A stretch of DNA of 64,000 nucleotides from Litoditis marina (GCA_964036275.1 OZ038439.1:7353169-7417168), one strand, 5' to 3'; shown: positions 46,622-58,285, counted from the stretch's first letter. The notes: generated from the sequence alone by a model not told the origin. Translations and numbers: made by a program.

Positions 46622-47839
46622 TCACTTTCTATTCTCAGTATGTTTTTGCGCTGTTTTAATACTGAAGGAAACATACTTATTATAAATACAGTCCCCGATT
46701 AGTTCTGTGGTACTTTTTTAAGATCAAGTTTTGATTTTCAATCGATGTCTCGTATTTTCCCCCACCAACCTTTCTTCCGTGTTCTCCATGCGTTGGCGGT
46801 TCAACTGATTGATTCCAATCAAATTCGCCACTACCTGGAAAAAATCAATAAAGCCTAGAAAAAATCAATAACATTAGTGCCGCAGCGTGCAAATCGAACT
46901 CAGTCCGACATTCAAAATGGAGATACGTGAATAATATTCGGTATGAATGATAATTACATGATTGAAAGGTGTAATCAGTATAAAAATGTGTTGTCTTTGT
47001 CTTTTTTAAGATTCAGGCTCTGTTTCAATCACAATCATAGTTTCTTGTTTCAAATTATGTGAACATTAGTTTGGTGATTTTGATTTCGCATTTGAGTAGA
47101 GACAGAACGTACCTCTTGCATAGTAGCGAGGTACTCCTTGCTTTCCGAAAGGTCGTGCTCCCTCTTGAGGATGAGCTGTGGCAGGGTATGAAGATGTTGA
47201 GAGAGGAAACTAAAACAAAATGTTCGGTTTTATTCTTATTATCTTATTTATATAGTGGCACTTTTGATTTAATATCTATGGCACTTGTGACCAATCAAGT
47301 TCCCTACATCAACATTGTAAGGTCGAAGAATCAACAATCTTTTACATATGAACTTTCCTAATTAACTAATATAAAACTACAATATAAGTGTTCACCGTTT
47401 TCTCGACATGTACGTTCATCACATCTACTATATGCCCACAGTATATCGAAGTTATGATTCCACCGTTTAGCACACACTTCTATCTCAATATGGAGAATAT
47501 TATTTTTATTGTTAATTCGAAGGAATAAACATTGATTTCAACTAACCTTTGATTCTGTTTGCAAAGACCAGAAATATCGAACGATTGTTGGTTTTGGTCC
47601 TCATTATTCTGGGTAGAATACTCCATTTCCAATTCCTCTTCCTCTCTACTCTCTGGCACGGAGATTGATGACATCATATTCTCAGAAAAAGATGACGTCA
47701 TGGGGTCTTGTCCCTGATTCAGGGCAAATTGCAGGGAATAGTCCTCCAGGGAAAGAGGGACAAAATCGAGAAAATCTTCTGGGCTCGGACTAAGGAGGGT
47801 TTCTCTGTTTTCAAGGGAAACTTCAGTGAACGACTGCAT
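46622..47839 (-). CDS. bZIP-like gene C (paralogue without a basic region)
   Basis: Exons 47839-47547 (97 codons, phase 2), 47209-47113 and 46834-46770 are well supported by splice sites and phase. A last exon 46661-46622 (SIKTAQKHTENRK) is tentative; the alternative is read-through ending RHRLKIKT. The N-terminus (SPSPEDFLDFVPLSLEDY) is clearly related to gene A (LPFPEDFDLPSLDNY) and is followed by an acidic run (REEEELEMEY). Exon 2 ends YLATMQE like IATLPE of gene A, but the DNA-contact positions are replaced: aligned Asn212 and Arg220 of A are both Leu here, with Glu and Asp around them. Exon 3 (NLIGINQLNRQRM) matches the zipper exon including its Asn. It probably dimerises but should not bind DNA itself (inference). 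C-terminus uncertain. Confidence 0.55.
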
Positions 47840-47904
47840 TGTAGAGATGGTTCGTGGACGATTGGGCCGATTGTGTGTCTTTTAAGCATAAAATGTCAAG
47901 AGAG

Positions 47905-47920
47905 AGTCACTGATAAGCTA
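47905..47920. promoter_or_regulatory. Extended GATA site upstream of bZIP gene C
   Basis: CACTGATAAGCTATC about 70-80 bp before the start codon of gene C. It is the same ACTGATAAGCT core as in the gene A promoter, in the opposite orientation. Confidence 0.45.
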
Positions 47921-48029
47921 TCTGTATGGGGTGACAGCCCAATGAATTGCATCATTCTGCTTGAGAAAAGTCGATAATAGGGAGAGTTTCGAAATAGGAT
48001 AGATTGTGGTGGTTTAGAAAACGGTATAT

Positions 48030-48118
48030 ACCGTTAGTCAATGGCACAGTCACGTGAAACACGTTAAACACAGCAGAACTCAGAAACGTTCAATTACAAA
48101 GTGCACGATACCTCATTA
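48030..48118. promoter_or_regulatory. Conserved upstream block of bZIP gene C
   Basis: AGTCAATGGCACAGTCACGT, GAAACACGTTAAACACAGCA, AACTCAGAAACGTTCA and GTGCACGAT correspond to the block upstream of gene A. Confidence 0.6.
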
Positions 48119-48119
48119 G

Positions 48120-49050
48120 AATGCCACTTTACGTGACCTATCAATTTACATCTTGTATGGTATGGGTGAATCTCATGAAGACTCTTACAGTACAGTTTAG
48201 GTTTGATGTTTACTGAAAAGTATACAGCGTTTTGTGTTCAAACAAGAGTACACAACTACATTAATCTTGGTTTTTTGCAAAAACGAATAAAAATGAAACA
48301 TTTAGTTTCAAACTCGTCACATAATTGTAAGTGCTCACGAATTTGCAAATGCAGTACAGGTTGTAGGTATATACTGTCGTTCTTTTCAAACCGAACCTAA
48401 ACTGTGTTTGTTGCTCTATTCCCATTCTTTGGTAGTGCTATAAGGGGTGTTTTAAGAACATTAAATTATAGATTACCTATAGTTGTTTATATTAAATTTT
48501 AGAAATAGTATTTTCACTATATTATTGAGTTGGGATTTATTAGGTATTTCTAGATTTTTTTTGAAATGCTCAGATTTTAGCGCGAATGGTACCTTTCTGC
48601 CCCCTCTAACACCGCGAAACCCCCCTCTATAAAACCCAATTTTATACCATTAATAGAATTGTTATTATTATTTATTACAGCTATTTACTTATTATGGTTT
48701 TTATTTTAGGCCTGAAAACCTTATTTTATATTTTTAGTAGTTTCTGGACACATTGTGTGTTTTTGGGCGGCATGACTGTTGACTACAATTCAAACATAAT
48801 TGATGACGTCATAGACACAAGACTCCTTTTGATTAGCATTTCCTTGACAGACACCATTCTATTATTCTGCCACGTTATCAGTTATCAAAATGTCATGATT
48901 TGGGAGCAAATAAAAAGGATTGAGTCAAAGTTTGCAATGTAATGCAAAATATATTATGTAAACAGAGAAAAACGCAGAGGTTGTACTGGGGATGCTATCT
49001 TATTTACCATACTAGCCTGATATTATATACCAGAGAGTTTGCAAAAAGAT
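48120..49050. other. Stretch between bZIP gene C and the tRNA array
   Basis: AT-rich, with no recognised gene. An 82-codon plus-strand frame (48694-48942) with two hydrophobic segments is open, but I cannot assign it. Immediately before the array the sequence becomes similar to the unit (from about 49055). Confidence 0.5.
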
Positions 49051-49275
49051 TTTAAAAACTTAACCTATATTTGGTTGAAATGTATGGAAAACTGAAAGAA
49101 CCTGATCTTGTGTTTCATTTAGGTGAGTGTTATCGGCTCAAAAACATTTTGAGCGCAATTGTCTTGTAATATGGTTACTCAAAAGTGGGGTATACTAAAG
49201 ATAACCAGTAACCGTGTTCAACTGATTCAATATCTGCCCCCTCATGTCCCTTGTGGAGCGCCACATTCAACCAGC

Positions 49276-49347
49276 GGCCGGATGGTCTAGAGGTATGATT
49301 CTCGCTTCGGGTGCGAGAGGTCCCGGGTTCGATTCCCGGTTCGGCCC
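49276..49347 (+). tRNA. tRNA-Pro(CGG), unit 1
   Basis: 72 nt with a full cloverleaf: acceptor GGCCGGA/TTCGGCC, anticodon stem CTCGC/GCGAG around loop TTCGGGT (anticodon CGG), T arm CCGGGTTCGATTCCCGG, discriminator C. No intron. A T6 Pol III terminator follows 3 nt after the gene. Confidence 0.97.
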
Positions 49348-49669
49348 AAATTTTTTATGCCGCAATTCTATTACACAGTGACAGAGAGCTGGGTCGAATG
49401 ATCGTTTTGCTACTTTTCATTGAGACCGTTCACGAAACTGCTCGGATTGAGAGGAATATTAGAAAATAATACAAACCGGTACTTACAAAAGTAAGTGAAG
49501 TGTTAATTGGTGGTTTGTTGCGTAAGTGCTAAAGGTCTATACGTTACCTTCTTTGCAATTACGCTAAACTAACTGGAAAAACTACAATTTCCCGAATTGG
49601 TTGAGAATTGAATGCAGACATAAACTGGAATTCCGCTCGGGTGTCCGATGCTAAGCGCTCTCATAACAT

Positions 49670-49741
49670 GGCCGGATGGTCTACGGGTATGATTCTCGCT
49701 TTGGGTGCGAGAGGTCCCGGGTTCGAATCCCGGTTCGGCCC
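49670..49741 (+). tRNA. tRNA-Pro(TGG), unit 1, D-loop variant
   Basis: Loop TTTGGGT gives anticodon TGG; otherwise it differs from the CGG gene at only two positions (16 and 59). This copy alone has C instead of G at position 15 (49684), which would break the G15-C48 Levitt pair, so it may be impaired. A T5 terminator follows. Confidence 0.93.
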
Positions 49742-50061
49742 AAATTTTTAGTTTTGTCCGCTTTTTGCAAATGGTACTCCCAACATACACAATACTAATC
49801 AGAGACTAACACGTACGATAAATTATGCAGAAAGATTCTGCAAACTTACCCTATATTTGGTTGAAATGTATGGAAAACTGAAAGAACCTGATCTTGTGTT
49901 TCATTTAGGTGAGTGTTATCGGCTCAAAAACATTTTGAGCGCAATTGTCTTGTAATATGGTTACTCAAAAGTGGGGTAGACTAAAGATAACCAGTAACCG
50001 TGTTCAACTAATTCAATGTCTGCCCCCTCATGTCCCTTGTGGAGCGCCACATTCAACCAGC

Positions 50062-50133
50062 GGCCGGATGGTCTAGAGGTATGATTCTCGCTTCGGGTGC
50101 GAGAGGTCCCGGGTTCGATTCCCGGTTCGGCCC
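50062..50133 (+). tRNA. tRNA-Pro(CGG), unit 2
   Basis: Identical to the unit 1 CGG gene; lies 786 bp after it. Confidence 0.97.
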
Positions 50134-50455
50134 AAATTTTTTATGCCGCAATTCTATTACACAGTGACAGAGAGCTGGGTCGAATGATCGTTTTGCTACT
50201 TTTCATTGAGACCGTTCACGAAACTGCTCGGATTGAGAGGAATAATAGAAAATAATACAAACCGGTACTTACAAAAGTAAGTGAAGTGTTAATTGGTGGT
50301 TTGTTGCGTAAGTGCTAAAGGTCTATACGTTACCTTCTTTGCAATTACGCTAAACTAACTAGAAAAACTACAATTTCCGGAATTGGTTGAGAATTGAATG
50401 CAGACATAAACTGGAATTCCGCTCGGGTGTCCGATGCTAAGCGCTCTCATAACAT

Positions 50456-50527
50456 GGCCGGATGGTCTAGGGGTATGATTCTCGCTTTGGGTGCGAGAGG
50501 TCCCGGGTTCGAATCCCGGTTCGGCCC
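50456..50527 (+). tRNA. tRNA-Pro(TGG), unit 2
   Basis: Consensus TGG gene (TCTAGGGGTA D arm). The spacer upstream has a private TTTCCGG variant. Confidence 0.97.
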
Positions 50528-50844
50528 AAATTTTTAGTTTTGTCCGCTTTTTGCAAATGGTACTCCCAACATACACAATACTAATCAGAGAACACGTACG
50601 ATAAATTATGAAGAAAGATTCTGCAAACTTACCCTATATTTGGTTGAAATGTATGGAAAACTGAAAGAACCTGATCTTGTGTTTCATTTAGGTGAGTGTT
50701 ATCGGCTCAAAAACATTTTGAGCGCAATTGTCTTGTAATATGGTTACTCAAAAGTGGGGTATACTAAAGATAACCAGTAACCGTGTTCAACTGATTCAAT
50801 ATCTGCCCCCTCATGTCCCTTGTGGAGCGCCACATTCAACCAGC

Positions 50845-50916
50845 GGCCGGATGGTCTAGAGGTATGATTCTCGCTTCGGGTGCGAGAGGTCCCGGGTTCG
50901 ATTCCCGGTTCGGCCC
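50845..50916 (+). tRNA. tRNA-Pro(CGG), unit 3
   Basis: Consensus CGG gene, 783 bp after the previous one. Confidence 0.97.
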
Positions 50917-51238
50917 AAATTTTTTATGCCGCAATTCTATTACACAGTGACAGAGAGCTGGGTCGAATGATCGTTTTGCTACTTTTCATTGAGACCGTTC
51001 ACGAAACTGCTCGGATTGAGAGGAATAATAGAAATTAATACAAACCGGTACTTACAAAAGTAAGTGAAGTGTTAATTGGTGGTTTGTTGCGTAAGTGCTA
51101 AAGGTCTATACGTTACCTTCTTTGCAATTACGCTAAACTAACTGGAAAAACTACAATTTCCCGAATTGGTTGAGAATTGAATGCAGACATAAACTGGAAT
51201 TCCGCTCGGGTGTCCGATGCTAAGCGCTCTCATAACAT

Positions 51239-51310
51239 GGCCGGATGGTCTAGGGGTATGATTCTCGCTTTGGGTGCGAGAGGTCCCGGGTTCGAATCCC
51301 GGTTCGGCCC
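51239..51310 (+). tRNA. tRNA-Pro(TGG), unit 3
   Basis: Consensus TGG gene; the following spacer has private ACTGATCAG and TTCTAC variants. Confidence 0.97.
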
Positions 51311-51627
51311 AAATTTTTAGTTTTGTCCGCTTTTTGCAAATGGTACTCCCAACATACACAATACTGATCAGAGAACACGTACGATAAATTATGAAGAAAG
51401 ATTCTACAAACTTACCCTATATTTGGTTGAAATGTATGGAAAACTGAAAGAACCTGATCTTGTGTTTCATTTAGGTGAGTGTTATCGGCTCAAAAACATT
51501 TTGAGCGCAATTGTCTTGTAATATGGTTACTCAAAAGTGGGGTATACTAAAGATAACCAGTAACCGTGTTCAACTGATTCAATATCTGCCCCCTCATGTC
51601 CCTTGTGGAGCGCCACATTCAACCAGC

Positions 51628-51699
51628 GGCCGGATGGTCTAGAGGTATGATTCTCGCTTCGGGTGCGAGAGGTCCCGGGTTCGATTCCCGGTTCGGCCC
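51628..51699 (+). tRNA. tRNA-Pro(CGG), unit 4
   Basis: Consensus CGG gene. Confidence 0.97.
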
Positions 51700-52021
51700 A
51701 AATTTTTTATGCCGCAATTCTATTACACAGTGACAGAGAGCTGGGTCGAATGATCGTTTTGCTACTTTTCATTGAGACCGTTCACGAAACTGCTCGGATT
51801 GAGAGGAATAATAGAAATTAATACAAACCGGTACTTACAAAAGTAAGTGAAGTGTTAATTGGTGGTTTGTTGCGTAAGTGCTAAAGGTCTATACGTTACC
51901 TTCTTTGCAATTACGCTAAACTAACTAGAAAAACTACAATTTCCCGAATTGGTTGAGAATTGAATGCAGACATAAACTGGAATTCCGCTCGGGTGTCCGA
52001 TGCTATGCGCTCTCATAACAT

Positions 52022-52093
52022 GGCCGGATGGTCTAGGGGTATGATTCTCGCTTTGGGTGCGAGAGGTCCCGGGTTCGAATCCCGGTTCGGCCC
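52022..52093 (+). tRNA. tRNA-Pro(TGG), unit 4
   Basis: Consensus TGG gene; the spacer just upstream reads GCTATGCGC instead of GCTAAGCGC. Confidence 0.97.
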
Positions 52094-52410
52094 AAATTTT
52101 TAGTTTTGTCCGCTTTTTGCAAATGGTACTCCCAACATACACAATACTAATCAGAGAACACGTACGATAAATTATGCAGAAAGATTCTGCAAACTTACCC
52201 TATATTTGGTTGAAATGTATGGAAAACTGAAAGAACCTGATCTTGTGTTTCATTTAGGTGAGTGTTATCGGCTCAAAAACATTTTGAGCGCAATTGTCTT
52301 GTAATATGGTTACTCAAAAGTGGGGTATACTAAAGATAACCAGTAACCGTGTTCAACTGATTCAATATCTGCCCCCTCATGTCCCTTGTGGAGCGCCACA
52401 TTCAACCAGC

Positions 52411-52482
52411 GGCCGGATGGTCTAGAGGTATGATTCTCGCTTCGGGTGCGAGAGGTCCCGGGTTCGATTCCCGGTTCGGCCC
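52411..52482 (+). tRNA. tRNA-Pro(CGG), unit 5
   Basis: Consensus gene in the first CAATGAG-haplotype unit. Confidence 0.97.
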
Positions 52483-52804
52483 AAATTTTTTATGCCGCAA
52501 TTCTATTACACAGTGACAGAGAGCTGGGTCGAATGATCGTTTTGCTACTTTTCAATGAGACCGTTCACGAAACTGCTCGGATTGAGAGGAATAATAGAAA
52601 ATAATACAAACCGGTACTTACAAAAGTAAGTGAAGTGTTAATTGGTGGTTTGTTGCGTAAGTGCTAAAGGTCTATACGTTACCTTCTTTGCAATTACGCT
52701 AAACTAACTGGAAAAACTACAATTTCCCGAATTGGTTGAGAATTGAATGCAGACATAAACTGGAATTCCGCTCGGGTGTCCGATGCTAAGCGCTCTCATA
52801 ACAT

Positions 52805-52876
52805 GGCCGGATGGTCTAGGGGTATGATTCTCGCTTTGGGTGCGAGAGGTCCCGGGTTCGAATCCCGGTTCGGCCC
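52805..52876 (+). tRNA. tRNA-Pro(TGG), unit 5
   Basis: Consensus gene; AACTGG haplotype spacer. Confidence 0.97.
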
Positions 52877-53193
52877 AAATTTTTAGTTTTGTCCGCTTTT
52901 TGCAAATGGTACTCCCAACATACACAATACTAATCAGAGAACACGTACGATAAATTATGAAGAAAGATTCTGCAAACTTACCCTATATTTGGTTGAAATG
53001 TATGGAAAACTGAAAGAACCTGATCTTGTGTTTCATTTAGGTGAGTGTTATCGGCTCAAAAACATTTTGAGCGCAATTGTCTTGTAATATGGTTACTCAA
53101 AAGTGGGGTATACTAAAGATAACCAGTAACCGTGTTCAACTGATTCAATATCTGCCCCCTCATGTCCCTTGTGGAGCGCCACATTCAACCAGC

Positions 53194-53265
53194 GGCCGGA
53201 TGGTCTAGAGGTATGATTCTCGCTTCGGGTGCGAGAGGTCCCGGGTTCGATTCCCGGTTCGGCCC
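53194..53265 (+). tRNA. tRNA-Pro(CGG), unit 6
   Basis: Consensus gene; CATTGAG haplotype. Confidence 0.97.
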
Positions 53266-53587
53266 AAATTTTTTATGCCGCAATTCTATTACACAGTGAC
53301 AGAGAGCTGGGTCGAATGATCGTTTTGCTACTTTTCATTGAGACCGTTCACGAAACTGCTCGGATTGAGAGGAATAATAGAAAATAATACAAACCGGTAC
53401 TTACAAAAGTAAGTGAAGTGTTAATTGGTGGTTTGTTGCGTAAGTGCTAAAGGTCTATACGTTACCTTCTTTGCAATTACGCTAAACTAACTAGAAAAAC
53501 TACAATTTCCCGAATTGGTTGAGAATTGAATGCAGACATAAACTGGAATTCCGCTCGGGTGTCCGATGCTAAGCGCTCTCATAACAT

Positions 53588-53659
53588 GGCCGGATGGTCT
53601 AGGGGTATGATTCTCGCTTTGGGTGCGAGAGGTCCCGGGTTCGAATCCCGGTTCGGCCC
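53588..53659 (+). tRNA. tRNA-Pro(TGG), unit 6
   Basis: Consensus gene; AACTAG haplotype. Confidence 0.97.
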
Positions 53660-53976
53660 AAATTTTTAGTTTTGTCCGCTTTTTGCAAATGGTACTCCCA
53701 ACATACACAATACTAATCAGAGAACACGTACGATAAATTATGCAGAAAGATTCTGCAAACTTACCCTATATTTGGTTGAAATGTATGGAAAACTGAAAGA
53801 ACCTGATCTTGTGTTTCATTTAGGTGAGTGTTATCGGCTCAAAAACATTTTGAGCGCAATTGTCTTGTAATATGGTTACTCAAAAGTGGGGTATACTAAA
53901 GATAACCAGTAACCGTGTTCAACTGATTCAATATCTGCCCCCTCATGTCCCTTGTGGAGCGCCACATTCAACCAGC

Positions 53977-54048
53977 GGCCGGATGGTCTAGAGGTATGAT
54001 TCTCGCTTCGGGTGCGAGAGGTCCCGGGTTCGATTCCCGGTTCGGCCC
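53977..54048 (+). tRNA. tRNA-Pro(CGG), unit 7
   Basis: Consensus gene; CAATGAG haplotype. Confidence 0.97.
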
Positions 54049-54370
54049 AAATTTTTTATGCCGCAATTCTATTACACAGTGACAGAGAGCTGGGTCGAAT
54101 GATCGTTTTGCTACTTTTCAATGAGACCGTTCACGAAACTGCTCGGATTGAGAGGAATAATAGAAAATAATACAAACCGGTACTTACAAAAGTAAGTGAA
54201 GTGTTAATTGGTGGTTTGTTGCGTAAGTGCTAAAGGTCTATACGTTACCTTCTTTGCAATTACGCTAAACTAACTGGAAAAACTACAATTTCCCGAATTG
54301 GTTGAGAATTGAATGCAGACATAAACTGGAATTCCGCTCGGGTGTCCGATGCTAAGCGCTCTCATAACAT

Positions 54371-54442
54371 GGCCGGATGGTCTAGGGGTATGATTCTCGC
54401 TTTGGGTGCGAGAGGTCCCGGGTTCGAATCCCGGTTCGGCCC
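54371..54442 (+). tRNA. tRNA-Pro(TGG), unit 7
   Basis: Consensus gene; AACTGG haplotype. Confidence 0.97.
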
Positions 54443-54759
54443 AAATTTTTAGTTTTGTCCGCTTTTTGCAAATGGTACTCCCAACATACACAATACTAAT
54501 CAGAGAACACGTACGATAAATTATGAAGAAAGATTCTGCAAACTTACCCTATATTTGGTTGAAATGTATGGAAAACTGAAAGAACCTGATCTTGTGTTTC
54601 ATTTAGGTGAGTGTTATCGGCTCAAAAACATTTTGAGCGCAATTGTCTTGTAATATGGTTACTCAAAAGTGGGGTATACTAAAGATAACCAGTAACCGTG
54701 TTCAACTGATTCAATATCTGCCCCCTCATGTCCCTTGTGGAGCGCCACATTCAACCAGC

Positions 54760-54831
54760 GGCCGGATGGTCTAGAGGTATGATTCTCGCTTCGGGTGCGA
54801 GAGGTCCCGGGTTCGATTCCCGGTTCGGCCC
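54760..54831 (+). tRNA. tRNA-Pro(CGG), unit 8
   Basis: Consensus gene; the spacer carries the GAAATTAAT sub-variant. Confidence 0.97.
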
Positions 54832-55153
54832 AAATTTTTTATGCCGCAATTCTATTACACAGTGACAGAGAGCTGGGTCGAATGATCGTTTTGCTACTTT
54901 TCATTGAGACCGTTCACGAAACTGCTCGGATTGAGAGGAATAATAGAAATTAATACAAACCGGTACTTACAAAAGTAAGTGAAGTGTTAATTGGTGGTTT
55001 GTTGCGTAAGTGCTAAAGGTCTATACGTTACCTTCTTTGCAATTACGCTAAACTAACTAGAAAAACTACAATTTCCCGAATTGGTTGAGAATTGAATGCA
55101 GACATAAACTGGAATTCCGCTCGGGTGTCCGATGCTAAGCGCTCTCATAACAT

Positions 55154-55225
55154 GGCCGGATGGTCTAGGGGTATGATTCTCGCTTTGGGTGCGAGAGGTC
55201 CCGGGTTCGAATCCCGGTTCGGCCC
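55154..55225 (+). tRNA. tRNA-Pro(TGG), unit 8
   Basis: Consensus gene; followed by an ATGCAG spacer. Confidence 0.97.
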
Positions 55226-55542
55226 AAATTTTTAGTTTTGTCCGCTTTTTGCAAATGGTACTCCCAACATACACAATACTAATCAGAGAACACGTACGAT
55301 AAATTATGCAGAAAGATTCTGCAAACTTACCCTATATTTGGTTGAAATGTATGGAAAACTGAAAGAACCTGATCTTGTGTTTCATTTAGGTGAGTGTTAT
55401 CGGCTCAAAAACATTTTGAGCGCAATTGTCTTGTAATATGGTTACTCAAAAGTGGGGTATACTAAAGATAACCAGTAACCGTGTTCAACTGATTCAATAT
55501 CTGCCCCCTCATGTCCCTTGTGGAGCGCCACATTCAACCAGC

Positions 55543-55614
55543 GGCCGGATGGTCTAGAGGTATGATTCTCGCTTCGGGTGCGAGAGGTCCCGGGTTCGAT
55601 TCCCGGTTCGGCCC
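55543..55614 (+). tRNA. tRNA-Pro(CGG), unit 9
   Basis: Consensus gene; unit 9 carries the same marker states as unit 8. Confidence 0.97.
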
Positions 55615-55936
55615 AAATTTTTTATGCCGCAATTCTATTACACAGTGACAGAGAGCTGGGTCGAATGATCGTTTTGCTACTTTTCATTGAGACCGTTCAC
55701 GAAACTGCTCGGATTGAGAGGAATAATAGAAATTAATACAAACCGGTACTTACAAAAGTAAGTGAAGTGTTAATTGGTGGTTTGTTGCGTAAGTGCTAAA
55801 GGTCTATACGTTACCTTCTTTGCAATTACGCTAAACTAACTAGAAAAACTACAATTTCCCGAATTGGTTGAGAATTGAATGCAGACATAAACTGGAATTC
55901 CGCTCGGGTGTCCGATGCTAAGCGCTCTCATAACAT

Positions 55937-56008
55937 GGCCGGATGGTCTAGGGGTATGATTCTCGCTTTGGGTGCGAGAGGTCCCGGGTTCGAATCCCGG
56001 TTCGGCCC
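55937..56008 (+). tRNA. tRNA-Pro(TGG), unit 9
   Basis: Consensus gene; GAAATTAAT/AACTAG spacer upstream. Confidence 0.97.
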
Positions 56009-56325
56009 AAATTTTTAGTTTTGTCCGCTTTTTGCAAATGGTACTCCCAACATACACAATACTAATCAGAGAACACGTACGATAAATTATGCAGAAAGAT
56101 TCTGCAAACTTACCCTATATTTGGTTGAAATGTATGGAAAACTGAAAGAACCTGATCTTGTGTTTCATTTAGGTGAGTGTTATCGGCTCAAAAACATTTT
56201 GAGCGCAATTGTCTTGTAATATGGTTACTCAAAAGTGGGGTATACTAAAGATAACCAGTAACCGTGTTCAACTGATTCAATATCTGCCCCCTCATGTCCC
56301 TTGTGGAGCGCCACATTCAACCAGC

Positions 56326-56397
56326 GGCCGGATGGTCTAGAGGTATGATTCTCGCTTCGGGTGCGAGAGGTCCCGGGTTCGATTCCCGGTTCGGCCC
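56326..56397 (+). tRNA. tRNA-Pro(CGG), unit 10
   Basis: Consensus gene; CAATGAG haplotype. Confidence 0.97.
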
Positions 56398-56719
56398 AAA
56401 TTTTTTATGCCGCAATTCTATTACACAGTGACAGAGAGCTGGGTCGAATGATCGTTTTGCTACTTTTCAATGAGACCGTTCACGAAACTGCTCGGATTGA
56501 GAGGAATAATAGAAAATAATACAAACCGGTACTTACAAAAGTAAGTGAAGTGTTAATTGGTGGTTTGTTGCGTAAGTGCTAAAGGTCTATACGTTACCTT
56601 CTTTGCAATTACGCTAAACTAACTGGAAAAACTACAATTTCCCGAATTGGTTGAGAATTGAATGCAGACATAAACTGGAATTCCGCTCGGGTGTCCGATG
56701 CTAAGCGCTCTCATAACAT

Positions 56720-56791
56720 GGCCGGATGGTCTAGGGGTATGATTCTCGCTTTGGGTGCGAGAGGTCCCGGGTTCGAATCCCGGTTCGGCCC
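56720..56791 (+). tRNA. tRNA-Pro(TGG), unit 10
   Basis: Consensus gene; followed by the ATGAAG marker. Confidence 0.97.
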
Positions 56792-57108
56792 AAATTTTTA
56801 GTTTTGTCCGCTTTTTGCAAATGGTACTCCCAACATACACAATACTAATCAGAGAACACGTACGATAAATTATGAAGAAAGATTCTGCAAACTTACCCTA
56901 TATTTGGTTGAAATGTATGGAAAACTGAAAGAACCTGATCTTGTGTTTCATTTAGGTGAGTGTTATCGGCTCAAAAACATTTTGAGCGCAATTGTCTTGT
57001 AATATGGTTACTCAAAAGTGGGGTATACTAAAGATAACCAGTAACCGTGTTCAACTGATTCAATATCTGCCCCCTCATGTCCCTTGTGGAGCGCCACATT
57101 CAACCAGC

Positions 57109-57180
57109 GGCCGGATGGTCTAGAGGTATGATTCTCGCTTCGGGTGCGAGAGGTCCCGGGTTCGATTCCCGGTTCGGCCC
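57109..57180 (+). tRNA. tRNA-Pro(CGG), unit 11
   Basis: Consensus gene; CATTGAG with GAAATTAAT. Confidence 0.97.
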
Positions 57181-57502
57181 AAATTTTTTATGCCGCAATT
57201 CTATTACACAGTGACAGAGAGCTGGGTCGAATGATCGTTTTGCTACTTTTCATTGAGACCGTTCACGAAACTGCTCGGATTGAGAGGAATAATAGAAATT
57301 AATACAAACCGGTACTTACAAAAGTAAGTGAAGTGTTAATTGGTGGTTTGTTGCGTAAGTGCTAAAGGTCTATACGTTACCTTCTTTGCAATTACGCTAA
57401 ACTAACTAGAAAAACTACAATTTCCCGAATTGGTTGAGAATTGAATGCAGACATAAACTGGAATTCCGCTCGGGTGTCCGATGCTAAGCGCTCTCATAAC
57501 AT

Positions 57503-57574
57503 GGCCGGATGGTCTAGGGGTATGATTCTCGCTTTGGGTGCGAGAGGTCCCGGGTTCGAATCCCGGTTCGGCCC
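57503..57574 (+). tRNA. tRNA-Pro(TGG), unit 11
   Basis: Consensus gene; AACTAG haplotype. Confidence 0.97.
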
Positions 57575-57891
57575 AAATTTTTAGTTTTGTCCGCTTTTTG
57601 CAAATGGTACTCCCAACATACACAATACTAATCAGAGAACACGTACGATAAATTATGCAGAAAGATTCTGCAAACTTACCCTATATTTGGTTGAAATGTA
57701 TGGAAAACTGAAAGAACCTGATCTTGTGTTTCATTTAGGTGAGTGTTATCGGCTCAAAAACATTTTGAGCGCAATTGTCTTGTAATATGGTTACTCAAAA
57801 GTGGGGTATACTAAAGATAACCAGTAACCGTGTTCAACTGATTCAATATCTGCCCCCTCATGTCCCTTGTGGAGCGCCACATTCAACCAGC

Positions 57892-57963
57892 GGCCGGATG
57901 GTCTAGAGGTATGATTCTCGCTTCGGGTGCGAGAGGTCCCGGGTTCGATTCCCGGTTCGGCCC
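57892..57963 (+). tRNA. tRNA-Pro(CGG), unit 12
   Basis: Consensus gene; CAATGAG haplotype. Confidence 0.97.
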
Positions 57964-58285
57964 AAATTTTTTATGCCGCAATTCTATTACACAGTGACAG
58001 AGAGCTGGGTCGAATGATCGTTTTGCTACTTTTCAATGAGACCGTTCACGAAACTGCTCGGATTGAGAGGAATAATAGAAAATAATACAAACCGGTACTT
58101 ACAAAAGTAAGTGAAGTGTTAATTGGTGGTTTGTTGCGTAAGTGCTAAAGGTCTATACGTTACCTTCTTTGCAATTACGCTAAACTAACTGGAAAAACTA
58201 CAATTTCCCGAATTGGTTGAGAATTGAATGCAGACATAAACTGGAATTCCGCTCGGGTGTCCGATGCTAAGCGCTCTCATAACAT

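Noticed and set aside
49569..49790. Minus-strand 73-codon frame repeated in every array unit (WAEPGFEPGTSRTQ...)
   Set aside because: It is the reverse complement of the tRNA-Pro(TGG) gene and its flanks. Repetition reflects the tRNA repeat, not a protein family.
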